Of a stretch of DNA of 41,180 nt, positions 8,418-16,912 are shown in pieces (within the stretch, counting starts at the first letter, position 1; the number at the start of each line of letters is the position of its first letter). Origin of the DNA: Gammaproteobacteria bacterium. Lineage in GTDB: Bacteria; Pseudomonadota; Gammaproteobacteria; Burkholderiales; Burkholderiaceae_D. The stretch covers positions 1 through 41,180 of the forward strand of contig CAJCIC010000075.1 in NCBI GenBank assembly GCA_903970185.1, in the 5' to 3' direction. The notes under the pieces were generated by a model that ran no database searches, was not told where the DNA came from, and worked only from the letters and a program-made list of their open reading frames with translations. The position numbers and the translations under genes are program-made.

Positions 8418-9254
8418 GTGCACGACATTGCCGCTACATCGATGCATCAGCGAAATGACGCCAAGGGATTTGGGCTAACGCAACAGCAACTGTTGGCGTA
8501 TGCATCGAACGGATGGGTCGGGCCGTTCGACTTTCTCGACGAACAACAGTCATGCGTCGTCTCTGAGGAATGCGAAAAACGTCGGGATGATTTTTTCTCT
8601 GCGCGCGACCTTAAGAAAAGTGATCACGATCTGCTGTGTCAAGGTCGGCCTTGGTTCAAGAGCATCCACGCACATATTCCCTCCTTATACGATCTCTGCC
8701 GACGCGCAGAGATCACCGATCGGGTCGCAGATATCCTTGGTGACAATCTGTTGGCCTGGGGCACCGCGTACATCGACGCGCAACCTGGGCATCGCCACCG
8801 TTGGCACGTCGACGTCGAGCACATGCTGTGGGATGGTATAACTGTGTTCGTGGGGCTTACCGGAATGTCTGAGCTCACCACGCTTAACGTGGTAAACGGC
8901 TCACATGCCTTGATGGAGTCACCGCAAGAGCTGCAGCTTCGGACTTCCGACGACATCCGCACTTTTCTGGACGCGGATGGGCACAAGGGCGAGATCGTGC
9001 CGGTACCGCTGAGAAATGGTCAATTCTTCATATTTGCAGGAAGGCTCTGGCATGCGTCCAACAATCAATCGAGTAATCTCAGAACATCCCTGATTATTCA
9101 GTACGCATCCCCAAGCGCCGAGATCAGGATCCCTCGCTCTTGGGATCCGCCTTGCCAGTGGTCTCAAATAAGACCTGAGACGGTACTTGCTCGGGGATCT
9201 GCCGCGACCACTAACATCGTGGCTGCACGGCCACCTGCTGGGCCGGCAAGTTAA
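8418..9254 (+). CDS. Phytanoyl-CoA dioxygenase (PhyH)-like oxygenase
   Basis: A 278-residue protein resembling Fe(II)/2-oxoglutarate-dependent oxygenases of the PhyH family, which hydroxylate or otherwise oxidise small molecules. Counted from the chosen start, the expected facial triad is H130 and D132 (RWHVDVEH) with distal H212 (RLWHASNN), and R222 is positioned to bind 2-oxoglutarate. The open frame extends 82 codons further upstream, but that part has no domain character. The GTG at 8418 has AGGGGA about 7 nt upstream; an ATG at 8442 is the alternative. It is divergent from the cyclase cluster with no partner gene on its strand. The family is well supported; the substrate is unknown, and a link to the cluster is only positional. 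Confidence 0.75.
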   Translation: MHDIAATSMHQRNDAKGFGLTQQQLLAYASNGWVGPFDFLDEQQSCVVSEECEKRRDDFFSARDLKKSDHDLLCQGRPWFKSIHAHIPSLYDLCRRAEITDRVADILGDNLLAWGTAYIDAQPGHRHRWHVDVEHMLWDGITVFVGLTGMSELTTLNVVNGSHALMESPQELQLRTSDDIRTFLDADGHKGEIVPVPLRNGQFFIFAGRLWHASNNQSSNLRTSLIIQYASPSAEIRIPRSWDPPCQWSQIRPETVLARGSAATTNIVAARPPAGPAS

Positions 9255-9259
9255 CAGGC

Positions 9260-9442
9260 TCACAAATGCGCATGAACACGCGCTTGGAACGTATTGTCGA
9301 TCGGCCCCGGCACGACCTCGCGTTCCATTGAGGCGGAGAGCATGACACCGTGCACCAGATCCAGCCGTCCACCAACTCTTTCGGATGGCAACATCTGGCT
9401 CGAGGTTTCGAAAAGACATTCCAGTGGTCGCTGTAAGGATCT
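9260..9442 (-). pseudogene. Short coding-like frame, possible gene remnant
   Basis: A stop-free stretch of 60 codons, with an ATG only at 9394 (44 residues from there). Its translation (RLDLVHGVMLSASMERE, then PGPIDNTFQARVHAHL) is more protein-like than its surroundings, and adjacent frames upstream also look coding-like, as if interrupted by a frameshift. I do not recognise a family. It could be a degraded gene left by rearrangement next to the accessory region, or chance. Confidence 0.25.
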
Positions 9443-9452
9443 TCAGGCCAGG

Positions 9453-9471
9453 AGGCGCTGCACAAGCGCCT
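9453..9471. repeat. 6-bp inverted repeat, hairpin potential
   Basis: AGGCGC and GCGCCT are perfect complements around a 7-nt loop. There is no following T-run, so it is not a convincing intrinsic terminator. Confidence 0.3.
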
Positions 9472-9558
9472 GCGAAGAACGCCCTTGGCGTCCGCGCTAG
9501 CCTTGCTCCCCCTGAAGGGAGAGGATTGCCGCGCACCTGTTCAATTTCTGGGCAGCGC

Positions 9559-9586
9559 CTGACATCCCTTCATCGAGGGCTAGAAT
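9559..9586 (+). promoter_or_regulatory. Candidate sigma70 promoter for queG
   Basis: CTGACA (5 of 6 to TTGACA) and TAGAAT (5 of 6 to TATAAT) are separated by 16 nt. Transcription would start near 9593, at an upstream in-frame ATG, which supports the later ATG at 9674 as the true queG start. Confidence 0.55.
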
Positions 9587-9673
9587 CATCGAATGCTGCG
9601 CTCCAAGACACACGACACCTCAATTCGAATGGCTGGCATCGACTCCGTGAGACAGAAAGGAGCCACGTCTGAC

Positions 9674-10750
9674 ATGGGCCAGCTGTGGCAGCAGGTCGTG
9701 CAGCTCGCGCATGAACTGGGGTTTGATGCGTGCGGTGTCGCCGATGTCGATCTCAAGGGTGCGCGTGAGCCGCTTCTCGCGTGGCTTTCCGACGGCTTTC
9801 ACGGTGACATGAGTTACATGGAGCGCCACGCCGCGCTCAGGCTGGAGCCGGCCGAGCTCGTCCCGGGCACGGTGCGAGTACTCACCTTCAGGGCGAACTA
9901 CCTGCCTGCAGACACGGCTGCAAACTGGCGTGATGCATCGTTTGCCGCGCTTGATGATGCGACTTCGCCTGTGATCTCGTGGTATGCGCGCGGACGCGAT
10001 TACCATAAGGTGATGCGCGCCCGGCTGCAATCCCTGGCGAGGCGCATCGAGGCCATCGCAGGTCCGCTTGGCTTTCGTGTCTTCACCGATTCGGCGCCGG
10101 TGCTTGAAGTCGAACTCGCCGCCCGCTCCGGGCTTGGCTGGCGGGGCAAACACACCTTGGCGTTATCGCGCGATGCCGGTTCGATGTTTTTTCTGGGCGA
10201 AATCTTCGTCAACCTGCCTTTTCCCGTGACGCCACCCCAAAGCGAGCATTGCGGCCGATGCACGCGTTGCATCGATGTCTGTCCGACACAGGCGATCGTC
10301 GCGCCCTACCGGGTCGATGCAAGACGCTGCATTTCCTATCTGACGATCGAGCATCAGGGCGCGATTCCGGTCGAATTTCGCCGCGCGATCGGCAACCGCA
10401 TATATGGCTGCGATGACTGTCAGCTCATTTGTCCCTGGAACAAGTTTGCCAAGCGTGCAGTGATTGCCGATTTCGCCTCGCGCGACATCGAGGCTCAATC
10501 ACTCGTGGAACTGTTCGCATGGTCGGAAGAGGAATTTCGTGTGCGCACGGCCGGAAGTGCGATCGCGCGCATTGGCCATGCGCGCTGGCTGCGCAATATC
10601 GCGATCGCTCTTGGCAACGCGCTTGCCGCCCACTCCGCAGCGGACCATGCCGTCGCTCGCGCTCTCAAGGCGCGCAGCGACCACGCCAATGCCATGGTGC
10701 GCGAGCATGTCGGCTGGGCGCTGGCTCAGGCCCATGCGTTCGCTTCCTAG
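9674..10750 (+). CDS. queG: Epoxyqueuosine reductase QueG
   Basis: Cobalamin-dependent iron-sulfur enzyme that reduces epoxyqueuosine to queuosine in the tRNA wobble position, the last step of queuosine synthesis. The 358-residue product carries two ferredoxin-like cysteine clusters, CGRCTRCIDVCP and CDDCQLICP, as expected for two 4Fe-4S centres, and its length is normal. The frame opens at 9593, but the ATG at 9674 (MGQLWQQ) is preferred: AAGGAG lies 11 nt upstream, the N-terminus matches the family, and the candidate promoter would start transcription at about 9593. The product is cytoplasmic. The gene is convergent with the AEC transporter gene, with a 7-nt gap. tsaE, a frequent neighbour of queG, is not visible. 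Confidence 0.93.
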   Translation: MGQLWQQVVQLAHELGFDACGVADVDLKGAREPLLAWLSDGFHGDMSYMERHAALRLEPAELVPGTVRVLTFRANYLPADTAANWRDASFAALDDATSPVISWYARGRDYHKVMRARLQSLARRIEAIAGPLGFRVFTDSAPVLEVELAARSGLGWRGKHTLALSRDAGSMFFLGEIFVNLPFPVTPPQSEHCGRCTRCIDVCPTQAIVAPYRVDARRCISYLTIEHQGAIPVEFRRAIGNRIYGCDDCQLICPWNKFAKRAVIADFASRDIEAQSLVELFAWSEEEFRVRTAGSAIARIGHARWLRNIAIALGNALAAHSAADHAVARALKARSDHANAMVREHVGWALAQAHAFAS

Positions 10751-10757
10751 CGGCCCG

Positions 10758-11648
10758 CTAATTGGCAAGCGTGAGCCAAAGCGGCAAGGTTAGCGCCGAG
10801 AGCAGCGTTGCAAGCGAAACAAGAAATGCCACAAATGGGCCGTTGCCCCCCATGCGCACGGCAAGAATGTATGCGGAAGAGGCTGAGGGCATGGCGGCAA
10901 AGCAGACGACGATTTCGCGCTCGAGCGGAGCCAGGCCAAGGGCGCGTGCTGCAGCCAGTGCCAGCGCAGGCAGGATGACGAGCTTGACCGCAAGGAACCA
11001 GCCGGCGAGATAAGGGCTCTCGCGGCTGCCTGAAAGTCTGAGGCCAGCACCGACGGTCATCAGTCCAAGGGCAATCGAGGCCGCGCCAAGCCTAGACAGG
11101 GTGGCGTGAACCGTTTCGGGAAGGCTTAGCCCGGCAAAGTTGACGATGAGCCCGCCAAGGGTCGCGAGAATCAGCGGGTTTCGCATCATTGCAGACAGGA
11201 CGCGGGTCTTGCCGTGGCGCGCCAGTGCATAGACCGCAGCGACGTTGGCAAGCGGCACATTAAGGCCAAGCAGGATGGCCATGAAGGCGGTGCCCTGGCT
11301 GCCCCCGATGCGACTCGCGACTGCAAGTGCGATATAGGAATTGAATCGAAACGCGGTTTGCGTGCCCGAGGCGAAACTCAGGGGCTTGGGCCGCGCAAAG
11401 AGGGCAAGCCAGGCAAGCGCGATGCCAGAAAGCGTTGCGCCAAAACCGACGATGATGACGTCAAGCGTGCCCGCGCCGTGAAAGTCGGAAGTCGCCGTGG
11501 ATAGAAACAGGAGCGAGGGGAACAGCACGAAGTAGACGAGTTGCTCAAGCCCCCGCCAAAGGCCTTCATCAAACGGCGCGTAGCGAAAGAGCAGGGCGCC
11601 TATCATGATCAGCAGGAAATCGGGAAGAAGAAGCAGGGCGGATGACAC
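10758..11648 (-). CDS. AEC-family permease (auxin efflux carrier type)
   Basis: Inner-membrane transporter of the AEC family, whose bacterial members mostly move organic acids such as malate or malonate. The 296-residue product is nearly all hydrophobic, with about ten membrane segments from LLLLPDFLLIMIGALLF to the C-terminal ALTLPLWLTLAN. The GTG at 11648 is chosen because the open frame upstream of it (to 11816) is hydrophilic and runs into the ogt promoter region. No strong ribosome binding site is visible, so the exact start is uncertain. The gene is divergent from ogt, and the two starts share a 104-nt region with a perfect inverted repeat. The substrate cannot be inferred. Confidence 0.8.
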   Translation of the reverse strand: MSSALLLLPDFLLIMIGALLFRYAPFDEGLWRGLEQLVYFVLFPSLLFLSTATSDFHGAGTLDVIIVGFGATLSGIALAWLALFARPKPLSFASGTQTAFRFNSYIALAVASRIGGSQGTAFMAILLGLNVPLANVAAVYALARHGKTRVLSAMMRNPLILATLGGLIVNFAGLSLPETVHATLSRLGAASIALGLMTVGAGLRLSGSRESPYLAGWFLAVKLVILPALALAAARALGLAPLEREIVVCFAAMPSASSAYILAVRMGGNGPFVAFLVSLATLLSALTLPLWLTLAN

Positions 11649-11656
11649 GGTGGCTT

Positions 11657-11686
11657 TTGCGAAGAGCGCGCCGCTCGCGCTACACT
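11657..11686 (+). promoter_or_regulatory. Candidate sigma70 promoter for ogt
   Basis: TTGCGA and TACACT are separated by 18 nt, about 66 nt before the ogt ATG. Each box matches consensus at 4 of 6 positions. The -10 box lies inside the left arm of a perfect inverted repeat. Confidence 0.45.
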
Positions 11687-11700
11687 GAAGCGAGTGTAGC
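11679..11700. promoter_or_regulatory. Perfect 8-bp inverted repeat, operator candidate
   Basis: GCTACACT and AGTGTAGC flank the 6-nt spacer GAAGCG, giving a 22-bp dyad over the candidate ogt -10 box in the divergent ogt/AEC control region. It looks like a site for a dimeric repressor. The regulator is unknown, and no adjacent regulator gene is present. Confidence 0.45.
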
Positions 11701-11752
11701 AAAGGGTGCGCTAGAGGCTCTTTCGCTTTCGAGGAAGGCTCACGGAGTGACG

Positions 11753-12250
11753 ATGTTTGATTCGGTCTTTCACGTCCCGTTTGGGGCCATCGGCGTTTGC
11801 CTGTCAAAGGGCGCAATCGGCCAGCTCGTGTATCTGCCAGGCGATGTCGAGCCGATCAAGGCGAAAAGCGCGCTTGCGAGGAAACTCGAGCGTCAGGTAA
11901 GACACTACCTGGCTGACCCGGATGCTCGCTTTAACGTGCCCCTCGATATCGCCGGGAGCGCCTTTCAGCAGCGCGTGTGGCAAGCGATCGCGGCCATTCC
12001 GCGCGGCCAGGTCAGGACCTACGGGCAGATCGCGCGCGCAATCGCAAGCGCCCCGCGCGCGGTCGGTCAGGCGTGCGGTGCGAACTGGTTTCCCCTGATC
12101 ATTCCCTGTCACCGTGTCATCGCGGCAGAAGGGATCGGTGGCTTTGGCGGCACGCTCGCGCATGGGCGTGACGGCGAGGGATTTCACCTGCGCGTGAAAC
12201 GCTGGCTCCTGGCGCACGAAGGTGCGCGGGACGAACGCCTTCTTGGCTGA
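11753..12250 (+). CDS. ogt: Methylated-DNA--protein-cysteine methyltransferase
   Basis: Suicide DNA-repair protein that transfers the methyl group from O6-methylguanine (or O4-methylthymine) to its own cysteine. The 165-residue product has the active-site motif IIPCHRVI with C119, preceded by the DNA-binding helix region GQIARAIASAPRAVGQACGAN. The ATG at 11753 is selected because GGAG lies 5 nt upstream and the protein begins as in the family; the longer frame from 11642 would start before the promoter. There is no Ada regulatory domain, so it is the Ogt/MGMT type. Its end overlaps the xerD start by 29 nt, suggesting translational coupling. Confidence 0.92.
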   Translation: MFDSVFHVPFGAIGVCLSKGAIGQLVYLPGDVEPIKAKSALARKLERQVRHYLADPDARFNVPLDIAGSAFQQRVWQAIAAIPRGQVRTYGQIARAIASAPRAVGQACGANWFPLIIPCHRVIAAEGIGGFGGTLAHGRDGEGFHLRVKRWLLAHEGARDERLLG

Positions 12251-13151
12251 GATCTCCGATGCGGCGTTAATCGACGCATTTTGCGACGCGCTGTGGCTTG
12301 AGCATGGCCTCTCGCAAAACACGCTTGCCGCATATCGCCGCGATATCTCGATTTACGCCCAATGGCTTGGCGAGCACGGCAGCACCCTGCTTGCTGCCAG
12401 CGAGAGCGACGTGCAGGCGTACCTCGGCGCGCGCCACGCCGGCAGCAAGGCAAGCAGCGCCAATCGGCGCATGTCGGCGTTGCGCCGGTTCTACCGGCTT
12501 GCGCTTCGCAACCGCCAGATCGAGGATGATCCGACAAGGCGCCTGCGTTCGGCCAAGCAGCCGCAACGTTTCCCGAAGAGTCTCGCCTACGCCCAGGTCG
12601 AGGCGCTGCTCAAGGCCCCGGACGTGGCAACGGCGCTCGGACTGCGTGATCGGGCCATGCTTGAGGTGATGTATTCGAGCGGCTTGCGCGTGTCCGAACT
12701 GATTTCGCTAAAGACCATCGATGTCAGTCTTTCCGAGGGCGTCGTGCGCGTGACCGGCAAGGGCGACAAGCAGCGTCTTGTGCCGCTTGGCGAAGAGGCG
12801 GCGGCGTGGATCACTCGCTACCTGGAGGACGCGCGCGCGCAGCTCGTGCCGCACGCGGCGCGCGATGCGCTATTTGTGACCGCGCAAAGCGCGAGCCCCG
12901 CGGGCGGCATGACGCGGCAGATGTTCTGGCGACTGGTCAAGCACTATGCGCTTCGCGCCGGCATCAACGCGCCGCTCTCGCCGCATACCCTGCGCCACGC
13001 GTTCGCCACTCACCTGCTCAACCATGGTGCCGACCTGCGCGTGGTCCAGCTGCTTTTGGGTCATAGCGATATTTCGACGACGCAGATCTATACGCATGTC
13101 GCACGCGAGAGGCTGAAATCGCTGCACGCCACCCATCACCCGCGCGGATAG
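12222..13151 (+). CDS. xerD: Tyrosine recombinase XerD
   Basis: Site-specific recombinase that resolves chromosome dimers at dif together with XerC and FtsK. The 309-residue product has an N-terminal SAM-like DNA-binding domain and the full catalytic set: R156 (SSGLRVSEL), K180 (GKGDKQR), H255 and R258 (HTLRHAF), H281 (LLGHSDI) and nucleophile Y290 (TQIYTHV). Length and motifs fit XerC/XerD rather than a phage integrase. The GTG at 12222 overlaps ogt; a TTG at 12243 is a possible alternative. XerD is preferred over XerC from overall similarity, but the paralogue cannot be proved by eye. Confidence 0.85.
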   Translation: MRGTNAFLAEISDAALIDAFCDALWLEHGLSQNTLAAYRRDISIYAQWLGEHGSTLLAASESDVQAYLGARHAGSKASSANRRMSALRRFYRLALRNRQIEDDPTRRLRSAKQPQRFPKSLAYAQVEALLKAPDVATALGLRDRAMLEVMYSSGLRVSELISLKTIDVSLSEGVVRVTGKGDKQRLVPLGEEAAAWITRYLEDARAQLVPHAARDALFVTAQSASPAGGMTRQMFWRLVKHYALRAGINAPLSPHTLRHAFATHLLNHGADLRVVQLLLGHSDISTTQIYTHVARERLKSLHATHHPRG

Positions 13152-13205
13152 CCGTGGCGCCGCTCAATCCACTAGAATGCGCGGGTCCAAATCCGATTGG
13201 CGCAC

Positions 13206-13814
13206 ATGCCGCTTTTGATTGCCGTTGTTCTTGCGTACCTCTTGGGCTCGATTCCTTTTGCGCTGGTCATGAGCCGCGCGTTCGGCCTTGCCGATCCGCG
13301 CACCTATGGCTCGGGCAATCCCGGGGCAACCAACGTCCTGCGCAGCGGCAATCGCACGGCCGCAGTCCTCACGCTCCTTCTTGATGCGGCCAAGGGCATG
13401 CTTGTCGTGATGCTGGCAAGCGCCCATGCCGACCCGCTTTTCGGCGCAAGCGGCGTCGCACTGGTCACCCTTGCGGTCTTCGCGGGCCATCTGTTTCCGG
13501 TCTTTATCCGCTTTCGCGGCGGCAAGGGCGTGGCAACCGCGTTCGGCATCCTTTTTGGCCTGGCGTGGTGGCTTGGACTTTTTGTCGGTGCGGTCTGGCT
13601 CGCCGTGGCTTTTGCGTTTCGCTACGCTTCACTTGCCTCACTCGTTGCACTCGTAGTTGCACCGTGCGCCTATTACTTGATGGTTGGCGTGCCACAGATG
13701 ACCGCGGCGCTAAGCATCATCGCTATCGCGGTTATCGCAAGGCACCACGTCAACATCAGAAAGCTGCTTTCTGGCACGGAGAGCCGCATCGGCCAGAAGG
13801 CCACATCGAGCTAG
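13206..13814 (+). CDS. plsY: Glycerol-3-phosphate acyltransferase PlsY
   Basis: Inner-membrane enzyme that acylates glycerol-3-phosphate from acyl-phosphate, the first step of phospholipid synthesis in the PlsX/PlsY route. The 202-residue product has about five membrane segments and the conserved loops [12 protein letters not shown] and RGGKGVAT, which are diagnostic for PlsY. The ATG at 13206 is preferred to a TTG 9 nt upstream. A TAGAAT box at 13173-13178 may be a -10 element, with no good -35. The end overlaps the convergent tsaD end by 4 nt. plsX is not in the window. Confidence 0.94.
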   Translation: MPLLIAVVLAYLLGSIPFALVMSRAFGLADPRTYGSGNPGATNVLRSGNRTAAVLTLLLDAAKGMLVVMLASAHADPLFGASGVALVTLAVFAGHLFPVFIRFRGGKGVATAFGILFGLAWWLGLFVGAVWLAVAFAFRYASLASLVALVVAPCAYYLMVGVPQMTAALSIIAIAVIARHHVNIRKLLSGTESRIGQKATSS

Positions 13815-14842
13815 AGCGAAAGCTCGCTTAAGGGCCAGCGCGGTCGTACGCCAAACGGATGCGCCCCGGCTTCGCCTTTTTCCCCGGCTTCAAAGCGCAG
13901 TGCCGCTGCAAACGCAATCATCGCGCCGTTGTCGGTGCACCAGACGAGTTCCGGGAAAAAGACGCGAGCGTCGCGCGCCTCGAGCGCCGCGATGAGCGCG
14001 CCGCGCAGGCGCGAATTGGCGCCTACCCCGCCTGCCACGACGAGGCGAGTAAGACCTGTCAACTGCAGTGCGGCAAGTGACTTGGCAACCAGCACATCGA
14101 CGATGGCGTCCTCAAAACCCCGCGCGATATCGGCTTTGGCCTTCTCGGTCGGGCCTGCCATGCCGTGGCGCTTGACAGCGGTCATGACCGCCGTCTTCAG
14201 TCCGGAGAAACTGAAATCGAGATTGCCCGAGCGCAGCATCGGCCGCGGCAGCGTCACGCTGCCGGCAATGCCGGATTGGGCAAGGCGGGCGATTTGCGGG
14301 CCGCCGGGATAGCCAAGGCCCAGCAGCTGCGCCGTTTTGTCGAAGGCTTCGCCTGCGGCATCGTCAAGGGTCTCGCCCAAGAGTTCGTAGCGGCCGACAG
14401 CGCGCACATGCATCAGTTGCGTATGGCCGCCTGAAACCAGGAGCGCGACGAAGGGAAATTCGGGAGGATCTTCCGAGAGCAGCGGACTTAGCAGATGCCC
14501 TTCCAGGTGGTGAATGCCAAGCACCGGGCAGGCAAGTGACATGGCCAGTCCGTGCGCGATACCGGCGCCCACCAGAAGTGCACCGGCAAGCCCCGGCCCC
14601 TCGGTATAGCCGATGGCCGCAATCGCTCGCACGGGTTGCCGGGCCTTGGCCAGCACGTCATCGATGAGCGGCAGCACGCGCCGGATATGATCGCGTGACG
14701 CGAGCTCAGGGACCACGCCGCCGTAGTCCTGGTGCATGGCGATTTGCGAATGCAAGGCGTGTGCAAGCAAGCGCCGCTCGCTGCTGTCATAGAGCGCTAC
14801 GCCACTTTCATCGCACGAGGTTTCGATGCCAAGAACAAGCAT
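13811..14842 (-). CDS. tsaD: tRNA t6A37 threonylcarbamoyltransferase TsaD
   Basis: Catalytic subunit that transfers threonylcarbamoyl from threonylcarbamoyl-AMP to A37 of ANN-decoding tRNAs, acting with TsaB and TsaE in the cytoplasm. The 343-residue product starts [16 protein letters not shown], the ASKHA-fold phosphate-binding N-terminus, and has the metal-binding HLEGH motif (H112 and H116). The frame is open for 143 further codons upstream, but those lie antisense to ybiB and lack domain character, so the ATG at 14842 is used. It is divergent from ybiB with 66 nt between starts. The length is normal for the family. Confidence 0.95.
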   Translation of the reverse strand: MLVLGIETSCDESGVALYDSSERRLLAHALHSQIAMHQDYGGVVPELASRDHIRRVLPLIDDVLAKARQPVRAIAAIGYTEGPGLAGALLVGAGIAHGLAMSLACPVLGIHHLEGHLLSPLLSEDPPEFPFVALLVSGGHTQLMHVRAVGRYELLGETLDDAAGEAFDKTAQLLGLGYPGGPQIARLAQSGIAGSVTLPRPMLRSGNLDFSFSGLKTAVMTAVKRHGMAGPTEKAKADIARGFEDAIVDVLVAKSLAALQLTGLTRLVVAGGVGANSRLRGALIAALEARDARVFFPELVWCTDNGAMIAFAAALRFEAGEKGEAGAHPFGVRPRWPLSELSL

Positions 14843-14908
14843 GACTGGAATTGCCGTGGGCAAATCGGTCAGTATATCGGCTTCAACAGGCCCAACCGGA
14901 GCAGCCCC

Positions 14909-15910
14909 GTGAGCGCATCGCCTGCGATTGATGCCGCGCCCTTCATCAAGGACATCGGCCGCGGCCGCGACAATCCGACCGATCTCGATTTCGAGCGTGC
15001 GCGCACGCTGTGGCGCGCGGTGCTCGGGCAGCAGCTCGATCCGGTTGCACTGGGCGGGGTTTTGATCGCGATGCGCGTCAAGGGTGAAAGCGTGGTCGAG
15101 ATGGGTGGATTTCTCGAAGCATGCGATGACGGGATGCTTCGCCTTGACGCACCTGCAGGTCAGCCCGTGCCGGTCGTGATCCCAAGCTACAACGGGGCGA
15201 GAAAGCTCGCCAACCTGACGCCGCTGCTTGCGCTTTTGCTGGCCAGCAAGCGCGTGCCGGTACTGGTTCATGGCAGCTCTGGCGGTCGCGACATTCCCGC
15301 CGGGCGCGCAAGGCGAGTGACAAGTGCGGAGATTCTCGCAGCACTTGGCATCGACGCCTCGCGCAGTGCAGATGATGTCTATGCGCGCTGGTCGTCATTT
15401 GCGCCGGCATTCGTTGACATCGCCGATTTGCATCCTGCACTTGATCGCGTGCTGCAGATGCGGCGCATTCTTGGCGTAAGAAATTCCGCGCACAGCCTGT
15501 GCAAGCTGTTGCAGCCGGTGAATTCACGCGCGCTTTGCCTGTCGAGCTTCACCCATCCGGAATACCACGCCATGCTCGAAGCGCTTTACGCCTTGCCCGC
15601 GATCAGCGCGACGCGCGACGTGCTTCTGCTTCGGGCCACCGAGGGCGAGGCGGTGTGCAATGCGCGCCGCGCGAGTGCCATGCAGTGGTACCGCGACGGC
15701 ATCAGCGAGGCGCTTGAGCCCGATGACAGCGGGCCGATGCTAACGCCTAAGGGACTGCCTCAAAGCTTCGGCGTGGCCGAGACGGCGACCTATATCGAAG
15801 CGGTCTTGGCTGGCCGCCTTGACGTGCCTGGCCCGATCGCATGGCAGGTTGAATCGATCATGCGGGCGCGCGCGGCCCGCCTTCGTGCCATCGAGCTTTC
15901 GTCTCGATGA
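14909..15910 (+). CDS. ybiB: YbiB family TrpD2-like nucleic-acid-binding protein
   Basis: A 333-residue protein with the fold of anthranilate phosphoribosyltransferase (glycosyl transferase family 3), of the YbiB/TrpD2 branch. E. coli YbiB binds nucleic acids and is not a tryptophan-pathway enzyme. An N-terminal helical part ([25 protein letters not shown]) is followed by the alpha/beta region with [11 protein letters not shown]. The GTG at 14909 has GGAG 7 nt upstream; the longer frame overlaps divergent tsaD. Its stop overlaps the ATG of rlmK by 4 nt (ATGA), so the two are likely cotranslated. No trp genes are nearby, which favours the YbiB reading. Confidence 0.83.
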   Translation: MSASPAIDAAPFIKDIGRGRDNPTDLDFERARTLWRAVLGQQLDPVALGGVLIAMRVKGESVVEMGGFLEACDDGMLRLDAPAGQPVPVVIPSYNGARKLANLTPLLALLLASKRVPVLVHGSSGGRDIPAGRARRVTSAEILAALGIDASRSADDVYARWSSFAPAFVDIADLHPALDRVLQMRRILGVRNSAHSLCKLLQPVNSRALCLSSFTHPEYHAMLEALYALPAISATRDVLLLRATEGEAVCNARRASAMQWYRDGISEALEPDDSGPMLTPKGLPQSFGVAETATYIEAVLAGRLDVPGPIAWQVESIMRARAARLRAIELSSR

Positions 15911-16902
15911 CAATCGACACCGAGCCCTTTGCCAACAGGCTCGAGAAGAACGCCCGGCATCTTGCGCGCTGGGCCAAGCGCGCGGGGGTCTCCTGCTATC
16001 GCATCTACGACTGCGACATCCCCGAATTTCCGGTGATCGTCGATCGCTATCTCACCGCTTCTGGCGTGCGCATCCATTTGCAGGAGGTCGATACCGGCTG
16101 GCGGCAAACCGAGCTCGAGCACCGCCAATGGACCGAGGCGATTGCCCTGGCGCTTGCGCGCGTGCTTGGCCTTGCGCCGTCGGCGCTCGTCGTCAAGCGG
16201 CGCGTGCGCCAACGCGTGAACCGTGTCCTCGAGGCGCAGTACCAGCCGAGCGGGGTGGCCGGAGAGGATCTCCTCGTCGAGGAAAGCGGCCACCGCTTTA
16301 TCGTGAATCTCGAGGCCTATCTGGATACCGGGCTCTTCCTGGATCACAGAATTACGCGGGGCCTGGTCGGTGCGCGAGCGGCTGGCAAGCGCTTTCTCAA
16401 TCTTTTTGCCTACACCGGCAGCTTTTCCGTCTATGCGGCAAAAGGCGGCGCGCGTGCCAGCGTGACGGTCGATCTGTCCAACACCTATTGCAGCTGGGCG
16501 AAGCGCAACTTCGAACTCAACGGCATCGACTTGCGCCTGCACAGCATCGTGCGCGATGACGCCATCGCCTGGCTAAAAAGGGCGCGCGCAGCAGGCGAGC
16601 GCTTTGATCTGATCATGCTTGATCCGCCAAGCTTTTCCAATTCGAAGCGGATGCAGGGGATCCTCGATGTCCAGCGTGACCATGCGAGCCTGATCGATGC
16701 GTGCATGGCGATCTTGCATGCGCGCGGTGAATTGTTTTTCTCCAACAACCTGCGCTCGTTCGTGCTCGATCCTGACATTGCCCTGCGGCATCAGGTGGCC
16801 AACATCAGCGCGCGCACCATTCCCGAGGACTTTCGCGACAAGCGCATCCACCAGACCTTTCGCATTACGGCCCGCGACGGCACGGCTGACAAAAACAATT
16901 AA
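15907..16902 (+). CDS. rlmK: 23S rRNA m7G2069 methyltransferase, RlmK type (stand-alone)
   Basis: S-adenosylmethionine-dependent RNA methyltransferase matching the C-terminal half of E. coli RlmKL, the part that makes m7G2069 in 23S rRNA. The 331-residue product shows NRLEKNARHLARWAKRAG at the start, the lead-in YLDTGLFLDHRITR, SAM motif LNLFAYTGSFSVYAA and catalytic-region DPPSFSNSKR. There is no THUMP domain; the RlmL half is encoded separately at 28145-29329. The start overlaps ybiB by 4 nt, and oxyR begins 10 nt after its stop. An RlmI-like specificity is less likely because no PUA domain is present. Confidence 0.87.
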   Translation: MTIDTEPFANRLEKNARHLARWAKRAGVSCYRIYDCDIPEFPVIVDRYLTASGVRIHLQEVDTGWRQTELEHRQWTEAIALALARVLGLAPSALVVKRRVRQRVNRVLEAQYQPSGVAGEDLLVEESGHRFIVNLEAYLDTGLFLDHRITRGLVGARAAGKRFLNLFAYTGSFSVYAAKGGARASVTVDLSNTYCSWAKRNFELNGIDLRLHSIVRDDAIAWLKRARAAGERFDLIMLDPPSFSNSKRMQGILDVQRDHASLIDACMAILHARGELFFSNNLRSFVLDPDIALRHQVANISARTIPEDFRDKRIHQTFRITARDGTADKNN

Positions 16903-16912
16903 ACTCAAAGTC

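Larger units (their letters stand above)
9255..9673. other. Gene-poor junction between accessory and core genes
   Basis: About 420 bases without a convincing intact gene. It contains the short coding-like minus frame, a small inverted repeat at 9453-9471 and the candidate queG promoter at 9559-9586. It marks the boundary between the accessory cluster and the housekeeping block. No tRNA, integrase or clear attachment repeat is visible in it. Confidence 0.5.

Noticed and set aside
9453-9471. Hairpin considered as rho-independent terminator of the PhyH-like gene
   Set aside because: The stem is short and no T-run follows.
8919-9536. Minus-strand open frame of 205 codons
   Set aside because: It is mostly antisense to the PhyH-like gene, arginine- and proline-rich, and has no recognisable motif.
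9255-9673. Genomic-island attachment site
   Set aside because: No tRNA gene, integrase or matching direct repeats at both ends were seen; the left end of the accessory region lies outside the window.
12222-13151. Tyrosine recombinase as a mobile-element integrase
   Set aside because: Length, motifs and housekeeping context fit XerD; there is no tRNA, attachment repeat or phage gene nearby.
14909-15910. Anthranilate phosphoribosyltransferase TrpD
   Set aside because: No trp genes are nearby and the sequence fits the YbiB/TrpD2 branch better.
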